The notes beneath the pieces are model-generated. The model did not search any database. It worked only from the letters and a program-made list of their open reading frames with translations, and was not told where the DNA came from. From NCBI GenBank assembly GCA_032207245.1, contig CM063508.1, forward strand, positions 115,776,404 through 115,840,403: DNA of 64,000 nt. Direction: 5' to 3'. Positions within the stretch are counted from its first letter, which is position 1. Each line of letters starts with the position of its first letter. Positions 25,213 to 36,506 of the stretch are shown here, piece by piece. A program made the position numbers and the translations under genes. This DNA comes from Pardosa pseudoannulata (lineage: Eukaryota; Arthropoda; Arachnida; Araneae; Lycosidae).

Positions 25213-25442
25213 TATGGTGTGAGTCACCCTTGACAGCAACCGCAACGGACTGACAGACGATAAACCGTTAGTTGAGAGAACGAGCTATGTAACATAACTA
25301 GGATAGGATGCATGTTCTGTATTGTGGCCACTTAGAATGATAATTAAATAGATGCATGCTAATACTAACTTGCCTGGTCATTTATGCCTCTTACACTCTA
25401 CATGCTCTGTACTATTCTAAAATATAGTAGAGTTACAACACA
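25213..25442 (+). repeat. 5' LTR of the Ty3/gypsy element
   Basis: A 230-bp direct repeat of the 3' LTR. It ends ttacaacaca and is followed at once by tggtggcagcag, the usual place of a tRNA primer binding site. I cannot assign the tRNA. Confidence 0.9.
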
Positions 25443-25689
25443 TGGTGGCAGCAGTAAAAAGAAAAAAACTTTTGATTTCGATTTAAGTGTACACCATAAG
25501 TGAAATTCTACACTTCATGAAGTATATTTTGGATAATACAGGCTCAATAAACATCTTTTAAAGGTAAGAGAACATTGTTTTCTTGTGCAATATTATTTCT
25601 GTATTTAACGAAGTCGAAAGTAGAAAATATGATAGAAAAGTTGAGCTTGCTTCCTGCATATCGTTACCCCACCAGACTGTTTCTCTTTT

Positions 25690-26330
25690 TCAACACCTGT
25701 TCTTTGGTCGAAATGGAAACAACGTTTTGAAAGATTTTGTTCTGCTTCTGAGTTAAATAAACAATCCGATGAAGAGCAAGTTAACACTTTCATTTATTTT
25801 ATGGGGGAGAAAGCAGAAGAAATATTCAATTCTTTCGATTTGACAGTTGATGACCAGAAAAACTATAATTTTGTGATAAAATGGTTTACTGATCATTTCA
25901 TAGTGAAACGAAACACTATTTTCGAAAGAGCTTAGTTTAATCAACACGTCCAAAGAGAGGGAGAATCAGTAAATTAATTTATAACTGCATTGTATTCTTT
26001 AGCTGAACATTATTAATATGGAACACTGCATGATGAATTACTTCGAGACAGGATAATAGTAGGTATTAAAGATAAGAATTTGAGTGAGAAACTTCACTGG
26101 ATTCTGAACTTACACTAAGTAAAGGTATAGAAAAAGTTCGACTATCGGAATCCATTAAGAAGCAACAAGAAATTTTAACTAGTGATAAATTATTAATTCA
26201 AGCCATTACTAATAATAACAAATCAAAATAAAAGAAGGAGAGTTATTTTCCGACACCAAAAGGACCGGAAATTAAAACGATAAATAAAAACTCTGAGAAA
26301 CTGAAAGCTACAGAAAATTGCAAATGGTGT
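25690..26330 (+). pseudogene. gag remnant of the Ty3/gypsy element
   Basis: The plus strand reads WSKWKQRFERFCSASELNKQ, then a region with MGEKAEEIFNSFDL and YNFVIKWFTDHF, the helical pattern of a retrotransposon gag capsid domain. At least three in-frame stops interrupt it (about 25.93, 25.97 and 26.01 kb). Its product would form the particle shell. Confidence 0.65.
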
Positions 26331-26888
26331 GGAAAACCAAAACATGATAGGAAATTTTGCCCCGCTAAAGATGCAAAATGCATGAAATGTTCAAAAATGG
26401 GACATTTTGCAGAAGTTTGCTATCATAAAGATGGGAAATCAGATATTTCTTTTTTGGGTTCAATTACTGAAGTTTCTTCCCGTAGAATCAATTTTGTAGA
26501 ATGGAATGTGCCAATCCGATACCAAAATAAGGAAATTAACTTTAAAATTGACAGTGGAGCTGATCATACTGTTATTCCAACATCCGTTCTGAATATTAGT
26601 TTTAAAAATGCGAAAGTCTTGGAACCAGATAAGAAGATTTGTAGACTGGATGATACGGCACTTACAGTAACTGCAAAGCTTTACGAGAAAATCAGTTATA
26701 GAAATAAAACAATAAAAGAAGTTATTTATGTAATTGAGGGGTTGCAGAACTGTTTACTGGGTAAACCAGCCATACAAAAATTTGGGTTAGGTCCAAACAC
26801 TCTAGAAATCTGTACTCTTAATCCTAAACATGATTTCCCAGAATTATTTAGAGGTCTAGGCTTGATACAAGGATGTTATAAAATATAA
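26310..26888 (+). pseudogene. gag zinc knuckle and aspartic protease of the Ty3/gypsy element
   Basis: A tandem CCHC region (CKWCGKPKHDRKFC, then CMKCSKMGHFAEVC) is followed by the protease with the catalytic FKIDSGADHTVIP motif. A later LLGKPAIQKFGL block corresponds to the ILG[R/K]-type flap-side motif of retropepsins. An in-frame stop follows at 26886-26888, cutting protease from polymerase. Confidence 0.85.
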
Positions 26889-26914
26889 TTGAAGTCTGAT
26901 TCAGTTCCTTTTGC

Positions 26915-27709
26915 TATTTCTTCTCCTAGAAGAATTCCCATCCCCCTCCTAAAGGAAAATCGAAAATGAAATTAAGAGCATTGTCTCTAAAGGCATAATT
27001 ATTCCAGTAGATATGCCAACTGAATCGTGTTCCCCAATGGTTGTTGTACCAAAATGCAATGGTAACGTTAGAATATATGTAGACTTGACTGAATTAAATA
27101 AATGTGTCCAACGAGAATTTCACCCTTTGCCTTCAGTCGAATACTCATTAAATTTACTTACCGGAGCTAAAGTTTTTTCTAAATTGGACGCCAATTCAGG
27201 GTTTTGGCAAATTCCTCTAGACGAAGAGTCGTCATACCTTACAACATTTATAACACCCTTTAGGAGATATATTCTCAAGATTACCGTTTGGAATTTCTTC
27301 AATGCCTGAGCACTTCCAGAAAAGGATGATGAAGCTTTTAGAAAAAACATCGGGTACGATTTGTCATATGAACGATATTCTAGTTTGGGGAAAAGATCAA
27401 ACTGAACATGATCAGAGACTGATAGCTGTGTTGCATAAACTTAAAGATGCAGGTATCACTTTAAATGAGGCTAAATGTCAATTCTCTGTTAAAAGGATAA
27501 AATTCCTGGGACATGTTATTGATAAAGAAGGAATATATCCAGATGAAGATAAAATCGCTGCAATACAGGGATATCCAACTCCTAAAAATAAAATGGAGTT
27601 GAAACAAATGTTAGGAATGGCAAATTATCTTGCAAAATTTGTTCCCAACTACAGCAAATTATTATTGCCTGTAATGTCGATGTTAAGTAACAAAAATGAA
27701 TTTGTGTGA
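26915..27709 (+). pseudogene. Reverse transcriptase remnant of the Ty3/gypsy element
   Basis: Contains SPMVVVPKCNGNVRIYVDLT, VFSKLDANSGFWQIPLDEES and, after a frame change near 27.28 kb, ICHMNDILVWGKDQTEHDQR. These are successive blocks of Ty3/gypsy reverse transcriptase. The catalytic box normally xxDD reads MND here, so the first aspartate is replaced by Asn. The reading frame shifts between 27013-27309 and 27302-27709 and ends in a stop near 27.71 kb. Inactive. Confidence 0.88.
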
Positions 27710-27739
27710 GATAAAGCGCAATTGGAAGCTTTTGAAAGT

Positions 27740-28405
27740 TAGAAAACGATTCTAACATCAGAACCAGTCCTTAAAGTGTACGATCCAAACAAATCAACAA
27801 TTGTTACCATGGATGCATCGTCTTTCGGAATTGGAGCAACTCTATGCCAAGAGCAAGAAGATGGAAATCCATGTGTCATGGCTTATGCTTCCAGAACACT
27901 CACATCCACAGAACAAAGATGCGCTCAAATAGAAAAAGAAGCACTTGCTTTGTTTTGGGGATGTGAAAAGTTTAGAGACTATCTAATAGGTACTCATTTC
28001 TGGTTAGAAACCGATCACAAACCTCTCATTCTGATCTGCTCGAAGAAGAACTTAGATGATTTATCTCTTTGTCTGCAGAGGATAAAGCTGAGTATGATGA
28101 GATATTCATATTCGATCTTTCACACTCCTGGTAAGAAGCTTTATTCTGCTGATGCTTTGTCCAGAAAACCACAAGAAATGAAATTTGCTGATGAACTAGA
28201 AGACAAAATAGACGCATATGTTCACATGATAACTTCATCCTTACCAGCTTCTAATTATCCATTAAAAGAATTAAGAAATTTTCAGCAAGCTGATTCAACA
28301 TGCAAGATGCTAGAGAAATTGGCCCTGGAAGGTTGGCCGTCTAAGAAGAATCTTAAGAGTTCTTGCTTGCCATATTGGAATCATCGATACGAGATATCTA
28401 ATTAA
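27740..28405 (+). pseudogene. RNase H remnant of the Ty3/gypsy element
   Basis: TIVTMDASSFGIGATLCQEQ, then AYASRTLTSTEQRCAQIEKE and WLETDHKPL are the D-E-D blocks of the gypsy RNase H domain, followed by the typical DALSRKP tether. The stretch from 27776 is open to 28405. It is separated from the polymerase by a stop and from the integrase by another. Confidence 0.88.
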
Positions 28406-28417
28406 GATAGTCTTTTA

Positions 28418-29601
28418 ATGAAGGGCTGCAGAATTATAATACCTGAAAGCCAAAGAAGCAAAGTTTTAAAACAAATTCACGAGGGACATCTTGGAATCTC
28501 AAAATGTCGCACACAAGCTAGAACATCTGTATATTGGCCAAGAATAAACAAAGAAATTGAAGAAATGGTTAAAAATTGCTCAAATTATATCCAAGAGGCA
28601 ACAAATTGCCATGAACCACTTATACCATCAGAATTTCCAGAATACCGTCAGAATTTCCACTTATACCATCAGAAAATTACCGATAATTTCGTGGGAAATT
28701 ATCGGTATGGATCTATTCAAGTTTCAGGGACTGTGGTATCTCATTGTTACGGATTACTTCTCTAGATATCCAGAGATTGCAAAATCAGAAAAATGACATC
28801 TGAAGAAGTTGTTAACCATTGCAAATCTATATTTGCAAGACATTGAATACCTAATGTTGTTATAACATATAATGGACCACAATTTGAACCAATAAATTCT
28901 TCTGAATTTGCACAATTTTCAACAGCCTATGGATTCTGCCACATTACTTCCAGTCCTAGATATCCACAAAGTAACGGATTTGTGGAATCAGCTGTGAAAA
29001 CCATCAAGCTCCAACTTAAAAAATTTGAAGACCCTTATTTAGCACTGCTGGCTTATAGGGATACTCCTCTTGAAAATGGTTTAAGTCCTGCTGAACTTCT
29101 CTTCAATAGACGGATACAAACAACCCTATTGCAAAATCTCAATTAGAATCGAAGACAGAAGATAAAAATGAGCTTCAGAGAAAGGAGGAAAGAAGAATAG
29201 AGAAACAAACGACAAACTTCAACAAAAGACATGGAGCAAGGAATTTAAGTAATTTGAGTCCGGGTAAGGCAGTTTGGATGACAGATAGAAGAACTACTGG
29301 TAAAGTTGTTAGCAAAACGGATCACCCACGATCATACATAATAGAAACGGGAAAGAAACGGTACAGAAGGAATAGGATGCACCTAATACCTTCAAGCAAT
29401 TTCCAACCGGAGACAGAGGATTTAGACGACTTTGAATCAATGAATGGTCATGAAGCATCCAGTTCCGTTAAAACCAATTCTCCAATTTCCCAGGTAGTAT
29501 CACCAGGAAAAGCTTTTAATTCCCCCTTATGTACTCCTCCAGCTCAATATGTCACCAAAAGTGGTCGGGTAGTTCGTCCACCACAGAGACTTAACCTTTA
29601 A
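28418..29601 (+). pseudogene. Integrase remnant of the Ty3/gypsy element
   Basis: The N-terminal zinc-binding region (HEGHLGISKCRTQARTSVYW) and the DDE core (IGMDLFKFQGLWYLIVTDYF; later PRYPQSNGFVESAVKTIK) are in different frames. A 30-40 bp internal duplication (ataccatcagaatttcca-type) sits at 28.62-28.67 kb. The C-terminal part, SPGKAVWMTDRRTTGKVVSK, lies in 29254-29601 and runs up to the purine tract. Frameshifts and stops make it inactive. Confidence 0.85.
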
Positions 29602-29612
29602 AGAAGGGGAGT

Positions 29613-29842
29613 TGTGGTGTGAGTTACCCTTGACGGCAACTGCAACAGACTGACAGACAAAAAACTTTTAGTTGAGAAAACACGCTATGTAACGTAACTA
29701 GGATATGATGTATGTTCTGTATTGTGGCCGCTTAGAATGATAATTAAATAGATGCGTGCTAATACTAACTTGCCTGGTCATTTACGCCTCTTACATTCTA
29801 CATGCTCTGTACTATTCTAAAATAGAGTAGAGTAACAACACA
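29613..29842 (+). repeat. 3' LTR of the Ty3/gypsy element
   Basis: A 230-bp copy of the LTR, beginning tgtggtgtgag and ending caacaca, with the target duplication gtatg directly after it. It is preceded by a purine-rich primer tract. Confidence 0.92.
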
Positions 29843-30930
29843 GTATGTACATGTGAACAAGATATTATATTTTTCAGTTTTACTTTATATTTTGTTTAAG
29901 ATGTAGATAATACATATCTCAAAGCATTTTCAAACAGCAAATAAAGAAAGAAAGAAAACACTTTTAAAGAAAGGTGAATCAACTTCACAATTAAAAATTG
30001 TCAAAACTGGGAGAAAAAAAAAAAAAAAAGCATTGTATGGTTTAAGCTGGAAAAAGTAGTTATGCTATGGTTAAAAAAAAGTCAACTCCTACCATATTTT
30101 TTACTTTTATATGTATTAAATGTGTATGGTATGTGATTTAACAAATGAAGTTCTAAAAGCAGCTATCACTATATTTCGACTATATCACTACTAAGCTTTG
30201 GATAATATTTTGCTCCATAAAGGTAACTATTTGTGTACCCAGAACAAAATTTGGTAATAATATTTGTTGATGAATACTAACAGCATGTGCCTGATATTTA
30301 TATATATCTGAATTTACTAAAACATTTTTTGCATTACACTTGCAGTATTAGGTTGAATATTTTAAATACCAGGACTTGTTTAGCAATATGGTAGAATGTT
30401 TATACAATCATGAAGATAATTCACTCAATAACTAAGTCCAAACAGAAATATCACGAAAGTTAGATTTATTTTGACATATGAATTCTCAGATTGACACAGA
30501 ACATGTGCAACAGTTAGAAGAATCACCACAAGTTTGTTAGTATGTATTGTGTCTCTAACACTACAGATTGATCATGTGATTCTTAACTGGGAGTTCTGGC
30601 TAAATGGGACTGTTTCTAGGCTAGTATTTTTCTGTCAGTTGTTGTGCATCTGAACTGCAAAAGCTGTAGCTGAAAATGTACAAACCCGCATTTATAATTT
30701 GTAAAAATGCTTGATTTCCTGAGAGAATTGACATCTGGGTTAGAAAAATATTTGGTACCTATTACTTTGGTCTATGATTTTAAAAATTGTTGAAAAAATT
30801 CATTTACAGGGAATTACTTTTTTTTTTTTTTTTAATTTCTGGTAGCTGGGAAATTAGATTAAAATATAGAATTGTGAAATAGGAGAATTCTGAGAAACTT
30901 CAGAGGTAATAATTTTTTATATATTACATA

Positions 30931-31624
30931 CGAGGTGCATTCAGAAAGCAAGTTTCCCTATTTAAAAGAAAAAAAAGAACTCACACTTTCATGGAAATAT
31001 TTATAGGCAACAAGTACAACAATGTTTCAGCTATTTTTCAACATAGCCACCACCAGAATTGAGACACTTGTCATATTGTGGGATCAACTTTTGTATATCT
31101 CTGTCATAGAACTCTGCCACCTGTCTCAGAACACTGTGCACATCCCTTTACATCCCCCAACAGCATCTGTTATAATTTGGTCCTGACCGAAGATCCACTA
31201 TGATGCCAATGCATTGACTGCTGCTTGGTTTCTGGAGTAAAGTGTGAAATCCAAGTCTCATTGCCTGTGATGATCCTGTTGAGGAACTTGTGCTGTGGTG
31301 ATACCGTAGCAGAAATGTCAGCGCTGTTCCTAAGCGTTGAACTTTGTGTTTGGGTGTCAGTTTCGGCTCAGATCTGACAGAGCTCACGGTGAATTTAAAT
31401 TGGAGCAATGCTTTGTGCATTCAAGATCACTGACCGAACCTTGCAGGTGGAGGAGAAGGAATTAGAATTTCCATTTCGGACCACTGCTACCCCATACTCG
31501 CACAAATCGGGACTTGTCCAGCTGGTATATGATTAATACATCATAGATCTGTTACGCACGCGCAATTGACACGGCTAATTACATTTACTTTAAATGGGAA
31601 AACGTACTTTCTGGATGTGCCTCG
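30931..31624 (-). mobile_element. mariner transposon, internally deleted
   Basis: A 694-bp element with terminal inverted repeats cgaggtgcattcagaaagca (left) and, read inwards from the right end, cgaggcacatccagaaagta. It is flanked by TA on both sides, the mariner target. The minus strand keeps the transposase C-terminal half: IITGNETWISHFTPETKQQS with the second catalytic-domain Asp replaced by Asn, then LRQVAEFYDRDIQKLIPQYD and a stop at 31031-31033. Full-length mariners are about 1.3 kb, so roughly half is missing. Confidence 0.85.
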
Positions 31625-31916
31625 TATATATAACATGATATTAGATACCTGAATTAATATAATTCTGAACAATAAATTTTAACATTTTAAGTCTAAAGTT
31701 TTCTAACAACTTATTTTTTTATGACAAAAAATGGTTTAAAAAAAATATTGGAACTTAACATTTGATTTACAAATTTGCACTGTCAGCAATGTTAACTGCT
31801 ATTTTAAATTAAATTCCCTAATGACTCACTTTATTGTAATATGAAATACCATGAATAATCAATCTACACTTTTCTTAAATTACTATTTAAAAAAAAAAAA
31901 AAAATAAGCCTCTTAC

Positions 31917-32039
31917 AAGTTTATTCTTGTTTAACACTGGAAGAATAGGGTCCCACTGCTTTTTCAAGATCTGGCACAGATATTCATAGCTCAGGCGTCC
32001 TGAATATGATTTTAAAATCCTGTCAACAATACTAGGTAT
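31917..32039 (-). CDS. KANSL3: KANSL3 exon 5
   Basis: A 123-nt exon (41 codons, phase 0) with a GTAAGA donor, residues about 214-254. It encodes IPSIVDRILKSYSGRL, then KKQWDPILPVLNKNKL. The IPxxxDRxL and WDPxxxVLxxNK blocks are shared with vertebrate KANSL3. Confidence 0.93.
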
Positions 32040-32288
32040 CTGAAATTTAAGAGAAACAAACCTACATTAAAGGAATATCAAAAATAAATATGAAAAAATT
32101 TAATTTTATGTACATTTAAATATTTTCATTTAATTTATTAAACAAATTTGCTTGCAAGTAGTCGATAGAAATATATTTTAAAAACGTTTATAATAATAAA
32201 AATAAAGAGTTGGAAAGGGAGAGAGAGAGGCTTAATTTTTGACTTCTGGAAACATGGTTTTGATACAATAGAAATATATCCTTCTTCT

Positions 32289-33219
32289 TGTAACGGCATG
32301 ATTTAGCGGTATATCGTCATCCAAGAAATTTGCTTTGAAAGGTGGACTTGTGTGGATGCAAAAGGATTGTTTTTCAAGGCACCATGATGTCTACATTGCT
32401 GTGCCCTATAGTAAAGGAACAATATGCCAGACGACACGGCACCTTCACTGACAGCTGAAAAAATGATCGCGGGAACGACAAAGGATTTGCCGCTACTCAG
32501 ATGTAGCCGCTAAGAATTCCAGGGACCCCTGGCTTTGCGGCCGATGATTGCTTAACCCGAACCAATCCAGTTGGTCGAAGGTGAGGTCATCGCTAGGTGA
32601 CCCAATAATGAAATTGTGGGTGAGGCCCCTCCCCTAGAAAGAGACGAGAGAAGATTTGTTTTATTTTTTAGAGAAGTTAGTTAGCTAGCAACCAGCTAAT
32701 TCAGAGGTTGCCTTGACCAGTCTCTCTACCGGAGAGTTTTTTGCTATAATCCCACCTTGGGATCTTTTCTTTAAGGAGTAGCCCGCATCAGCTAACTCGG
32801 AGGTCGCCTCGACCAGTCTCTTCATCGGAGAGTTTTATTTAGCGGAATTCCGTCTTGGGATATCTCTTTTTGTGAGATTGAAGTGATACCCTGTGTTTTG
32901 GGTTTCTTTCCTTTTCTAATATAATCCTCTTCAGGATTGTTAGCAGTTCTTCAGAATTAACTGTGCTCAGATCTCCTACCTATACTTCAGCGAACTTTCG
33001 AGAGCTATCCGTCTAATCACCCATATTTTGGCAGAGACTGAATTTAGTTTAGGTACTCGCCTCAACTCAGGCCTATGTGTACTAATCACTTACCTGTGAT
33101 TAGAAATTGTTTTTATAGTGGTGAAATGATGTATATAGCAGAAGTGTAAATAAATTCATTATTCAAGATACACTTGATTTTTCCTTGTGTCACCTGAAAA
33201 AGGGACCGGATACATTACA
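32289..33219 (+). mobile_element. Putative solo LTR
   Basis: A 931-bp block, markedly richer in G+C than its flanks, starting tgtaacggca and ending ggatacattaca, i.e. with TGT...ACA ends typical of LTRs. It has no ORF and an AATAAA about 60 bases from its right end. The flanking bases (ttct and ctct) make only an imperfect 4-bp target duplication. No internal retroelement genes adjoin it, so I call it solo. Superfamily unassigned. Confidence 0.55.
32690..32860 (+). repeat. Internal tandem repeat in the solo LTR
   Basis: Two diverged units of roughly 75-100 bp share cagctaa(t/c)tc(a/g)gaggt, gaccagtctct and cggagagtttt in the same order. Confidence 0.75.
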
Positions 33220-33773
33220 CTCTAAAGAAATATTTTTTAATTCATGCATGAAACAATAACAGATAAATTTCATTAGCTCCTTTTATTGCTCATTTGTAAA
33301 AACTTAAAAGGCGAACTTCATAACAACAAATATCTGTTGGTATTTTAAATCTTTCATAGCTAATTCTTAGAACTGAAAGGGCCATTATAGAATACCTAAT
33401 TAAACCCAACTGTTTTTTTAAAAAAATACTAAAGGGTATAAATAGTACATAGCATGTATTACTGATTCAGTGATAATTTGAAAGGAAATAAAGTATATCA
33501 AGAACAAAATAATAAGAAAAAGTTGAAAAGTTCTTAGAGAATATTACACTTGTTTCTAATGCCTCGAAATTATTGGTAAGCATTATAACAATAACTTTAA
33601 TGGATTTTTGATGAATTGTATTTCTTAAACAGAAGACTTCTTCACTCACACATGTGGTGCTTTAAGGGAATATGAGGTATATCAGGGTCTGACTGTTCTT
33701 AGAGAATTAGAATTGAATTAGAATAATGAACAAAAATACATTATACATACTTAATTAGAATAAAAAAACATAC

Positions 33774-34050
33774 TTTAGAGCTAAGAGCTTGAAGTATATT
33801 CAAATATGATGAAACTGACAGAAGGTTTCCTTTATCCAAAATAAGTGTATGAATCCATAAAATAGTATCAAAATCATAAAGTGCATTAGCAAAAATATTT
33901 CTTAATTCTTTAGCACATCTTTCAGTAGTAATTTTTCTTTTGATCAACTCATTTGGCTGTCCGCTATATACTGCTTTTGCTAGGATCTCAGCATTTATCA
34001 AATCCATTATTTCTTTGTACATTTTCCTTTTTTGGAAACTTTCCTCTTCT
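33774..34050 (-). CDS. KANSL3: KANSL3 exon 4, helical N-terminal domain
   Basis: A 277-nt exon that starts with one base completing an Ile codon and ends in phase 0 before a GTATGT donor; residues about 121-213. It is charged and helical at the start (EEESFQKRKMYKEIMD). It includes ERCAKELRNIFANALYDFDT, aligning with the family's DKCARRVRxxLxxxxWDT segment, and IHTLIL. Confidence 0.92.
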
Positions 34051-35928
34051 CTGCAAAAACAAAAGATTGTAGTTAGAAGCTGTTTTAAAACTACTTTTTT
34101 ATATAAGAGCTACCTAAATGAATATGCTATCCTGTTTTGAAACAGAAGAACATGCATGCCCCTATAGAGGACTCTTGAGTGCTGGAAATGCATGCCATAT
34201 CATTGGATTAAGGTATCCATCTATGTTCTGAGAACTTTTTCCTTTAAACGTAGAAACTAGTTCATGTTTTTACATTTTTAGATTTATTTTTTATATTATT
34301 ATAGAGAATTGCACTTAAAAATTTATTCCAGGAGAAGTTTTTATAAAATTTCTGACAAATGAAAAAAATTTAGTAAAAAAAAATTAGGTTTTTTCAAAAG
34401 GTCAAATTTTTTAATAAATTAAATTAAATTATTTCAATATTTTTTGATGCAACACATATCTTATACACTGGACTAGTGAATCACCAAAAATCTTTGCTTA
34501 ATTTACATAAAAAATTTTGGTCCTTCAAAATCATACACATTGAATTTTTAACGAATTTTCATTACCTTTATACCTAACTATGAGTGTAACATCATTAAAA
34601 ATTATCCAAATTTAAAGCTTTTAAGCCATTCACTAGTAAATACTATCAAAAGCATTCTTAATAATTTTCAACAAAATATTTTAAGAACTTTTTGAGAAAT
34701 CACATTTCAAGTTTCAACATTTTATTAAAAATACCGTTCTGAGAAAAATGCATTTGAAGTTTATGAAAGCAACTTTAAAAAATTAAAATACATGTTTAAA
34801 ATTCCCCACACTTTCTTGCTTCAAAACATTCTAATTGCCAAGTTGCTAATTATTGAAAATACTAGAAAAATGTTTAAACTAATCTTCATGAAAATTTAAA
34901 AAGTTTTGTCCAAAAAATACACAACTTCCATTTCCGAAGTCACTACTTCCGTTTTGTTTTTACAGCTGTCACTGATGTTTAAACAGCTGTAAGTTTTCTT
35001 TGAAATGCCATAGAGACAAAACAAAAACAGATTTAGAAGCCTAAAAGTTGAAATTTTACAAGAGAGAAATAAAAAAAAAATTATGATTTTTGGCAAAAAA
35101 TGACATTTTCAAAGTAGACGGATACCTTAAAGAAGATGCTTGTGTGATAGCAAGGGGAGGAAGTACAATGGTATTGTTCCTATCATGGATGATGTCCTAA
35201 TGTCAAGTAAGGTACAATGATTCAAATTTGATATGGTTAAGTTTATTTATACTATATATATGATTGGTGGTTCTGACAAAAGAAACAATCCAATTCAATC
35301 AAAAACATACCTAAGAATAGAATTAATTAATCAAAAAAGGAATTCAGTTGACTATTTGTTTCATATCTATTACTTTTTAATTTGTATTCTAACTTACAGC
35401 AATATCACCAAACCATTTATGACACTTTCATTTAGAGAAGCAACCATTATATATTATTTTACTATGCAAAATAGATATATAGAGATTTTATTGTCAAATT
35501 AATCTTAAAACTGAACATCTATTATTGCTCTCAAATGTTTCTTCAGAAATAACTCAAATTTACTGAAATATTTCAACTTACATGTGACAGCAAAAATCTG
35601 CAATTATTTGGCTCATATAATAAAAGGATTCTTTAATTTAAATAAATAGAAGATATTCATAAAAATCTGGCATATTTCCTTAAAAAGTTAAATGTGACTG
35701 AAAAAAAATCATCAATTAAATTGTGGGTTTTATCAAAATAATGAAGGAAACACAAAAAGTGTATCCAGGAAAGATTCTTAAAACGCTAAAGGTTTAAAGT
35801 CCAAATTTATAGTTACATTGATAAAAATATATATACAGAGTAAATTAAGTAATAATGAAATTAGTTAAGTTAAATATATATGTAAAGAATGATATTTACA
35901 TAAAGTTAACGATATTTAAAATACTAAC
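34051..35928 (-). other. KANSL3 intron 3
   Basis: A 1.9-kb AT-rich intron. Nothing recognisable beyond A/T-rich simple sequence. Confidence 0.75.
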
Positions 35929-36096
35929 ATTCGAAAGTCTTCTAACTCTGAGTTATCATCATCTATATTAAGATTGCACCGTAAACTACGTTCCAATTCA
36001 TTAGCTAAAACTTTTGTCTTTTGGCTATCAAATATAGGTGGAGGAACATGATCTTCAGACGATACATTAACAACATCTATCTCCTCATCTGGATAA
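35929..36096 (-). CDS. KANSL3: KANSL3 exon 3
   Basis: A 168-nt exon, residues about 65-120, opening with YPDEEIDVVNVSSEDHVPPP. An acidic linker of this kind followed by ANELERSLR matches the MNECERH region of the vertebrate protein. The donor is the less common GTTAGT; it is required because the exon must end in AT so that the A of exon 4 completes Ile. Confidence 0.9.
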
Positions 36097-36506
36097 CTAA
36101 AAAGAAATAATTTAACTATATTATATATTTACACAAAATTAAATTCAAGCCACAAATTTAGCTTCCTTTAATTCATATTGAAAATTTTCATGTAGTAAAA
36201 GTATTAAAAAAGATTAAAATGAAAGACATATCTAATATTTAAAACTATACTCAAATACTGCTTCCCCTCCTAATCTTAATAGAAGTTACCAATTTAAATT
36301 CATTAGATATTTTCTGCCCTAGTATAATTTATCTAAGATTCATTAAGTACATTGATTCCTTTTCTATTTAATATTATCACTACTCTTACAAATTTAGATA
36401 ATTTACTTATAGCTATTGCCTGTTTGCTATAAATTACTAAGAAATTAATTCTTATACTACTCTTATAACATTGCTTAATCCAATCCAATCCAATAATCTC
36501 TCTTAA

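Larger units (their letters stand above)
25213..29842 (+). mobile_element. Ty3/gypsy LTR retrotransposon, complete outline but coding-dead
   Basis: A 4630-bp element bounded by two 230-bp LTRs (each ending CA; the 3' copy begins TG and the 5' copy has TA there) and a perfect 5-bp target duplication, gtatg, at 25208-25212 and 29843-29847. The LTRs differ at about 21 of 230 positions by my count, so the insertion is old. Between them, in order, are a primer-binding-site-like tggtggcagcag after the 5' LTR, gag with a zinc knuckle, protease, reverse transcriptase, RNase H, integrase, and a purine tract aaagaaggggag before the 3' LTR. The order RT-RNaseH-INT places it in Ty3/gypsy (Metaviridae-type) and not Ty1/copia. 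Many stops and frame changes make it non-functional. Confidence 0.92.
24904..31916 (-). other. KANSL3 intron 5 (7.0 kb)
   Basis: The intron is made mostly of two insertions, a 4.6-kb Ty3/gypsy element in plus orientation and a 0.7-kb mariner derivative. The remaining 29.85-30.92 kb is AT-rich with no recognised feature. The retroelement is antisense to the host gene. Confidence 0.85.
32040..33773 (-). other. KANSL3 intron 4
   Basis: Contains a putative 931-bp solo LTR (32289-33219); the remainder is ordinary AT-rich intron sequence. Confidence 0.75.

Noticed and set aside
31148..31420. 90-codon minus-strand ORF in the mariner element
   Set aside because: It is a different frame from the one giving mariner transposase residues, so a frame shadow.
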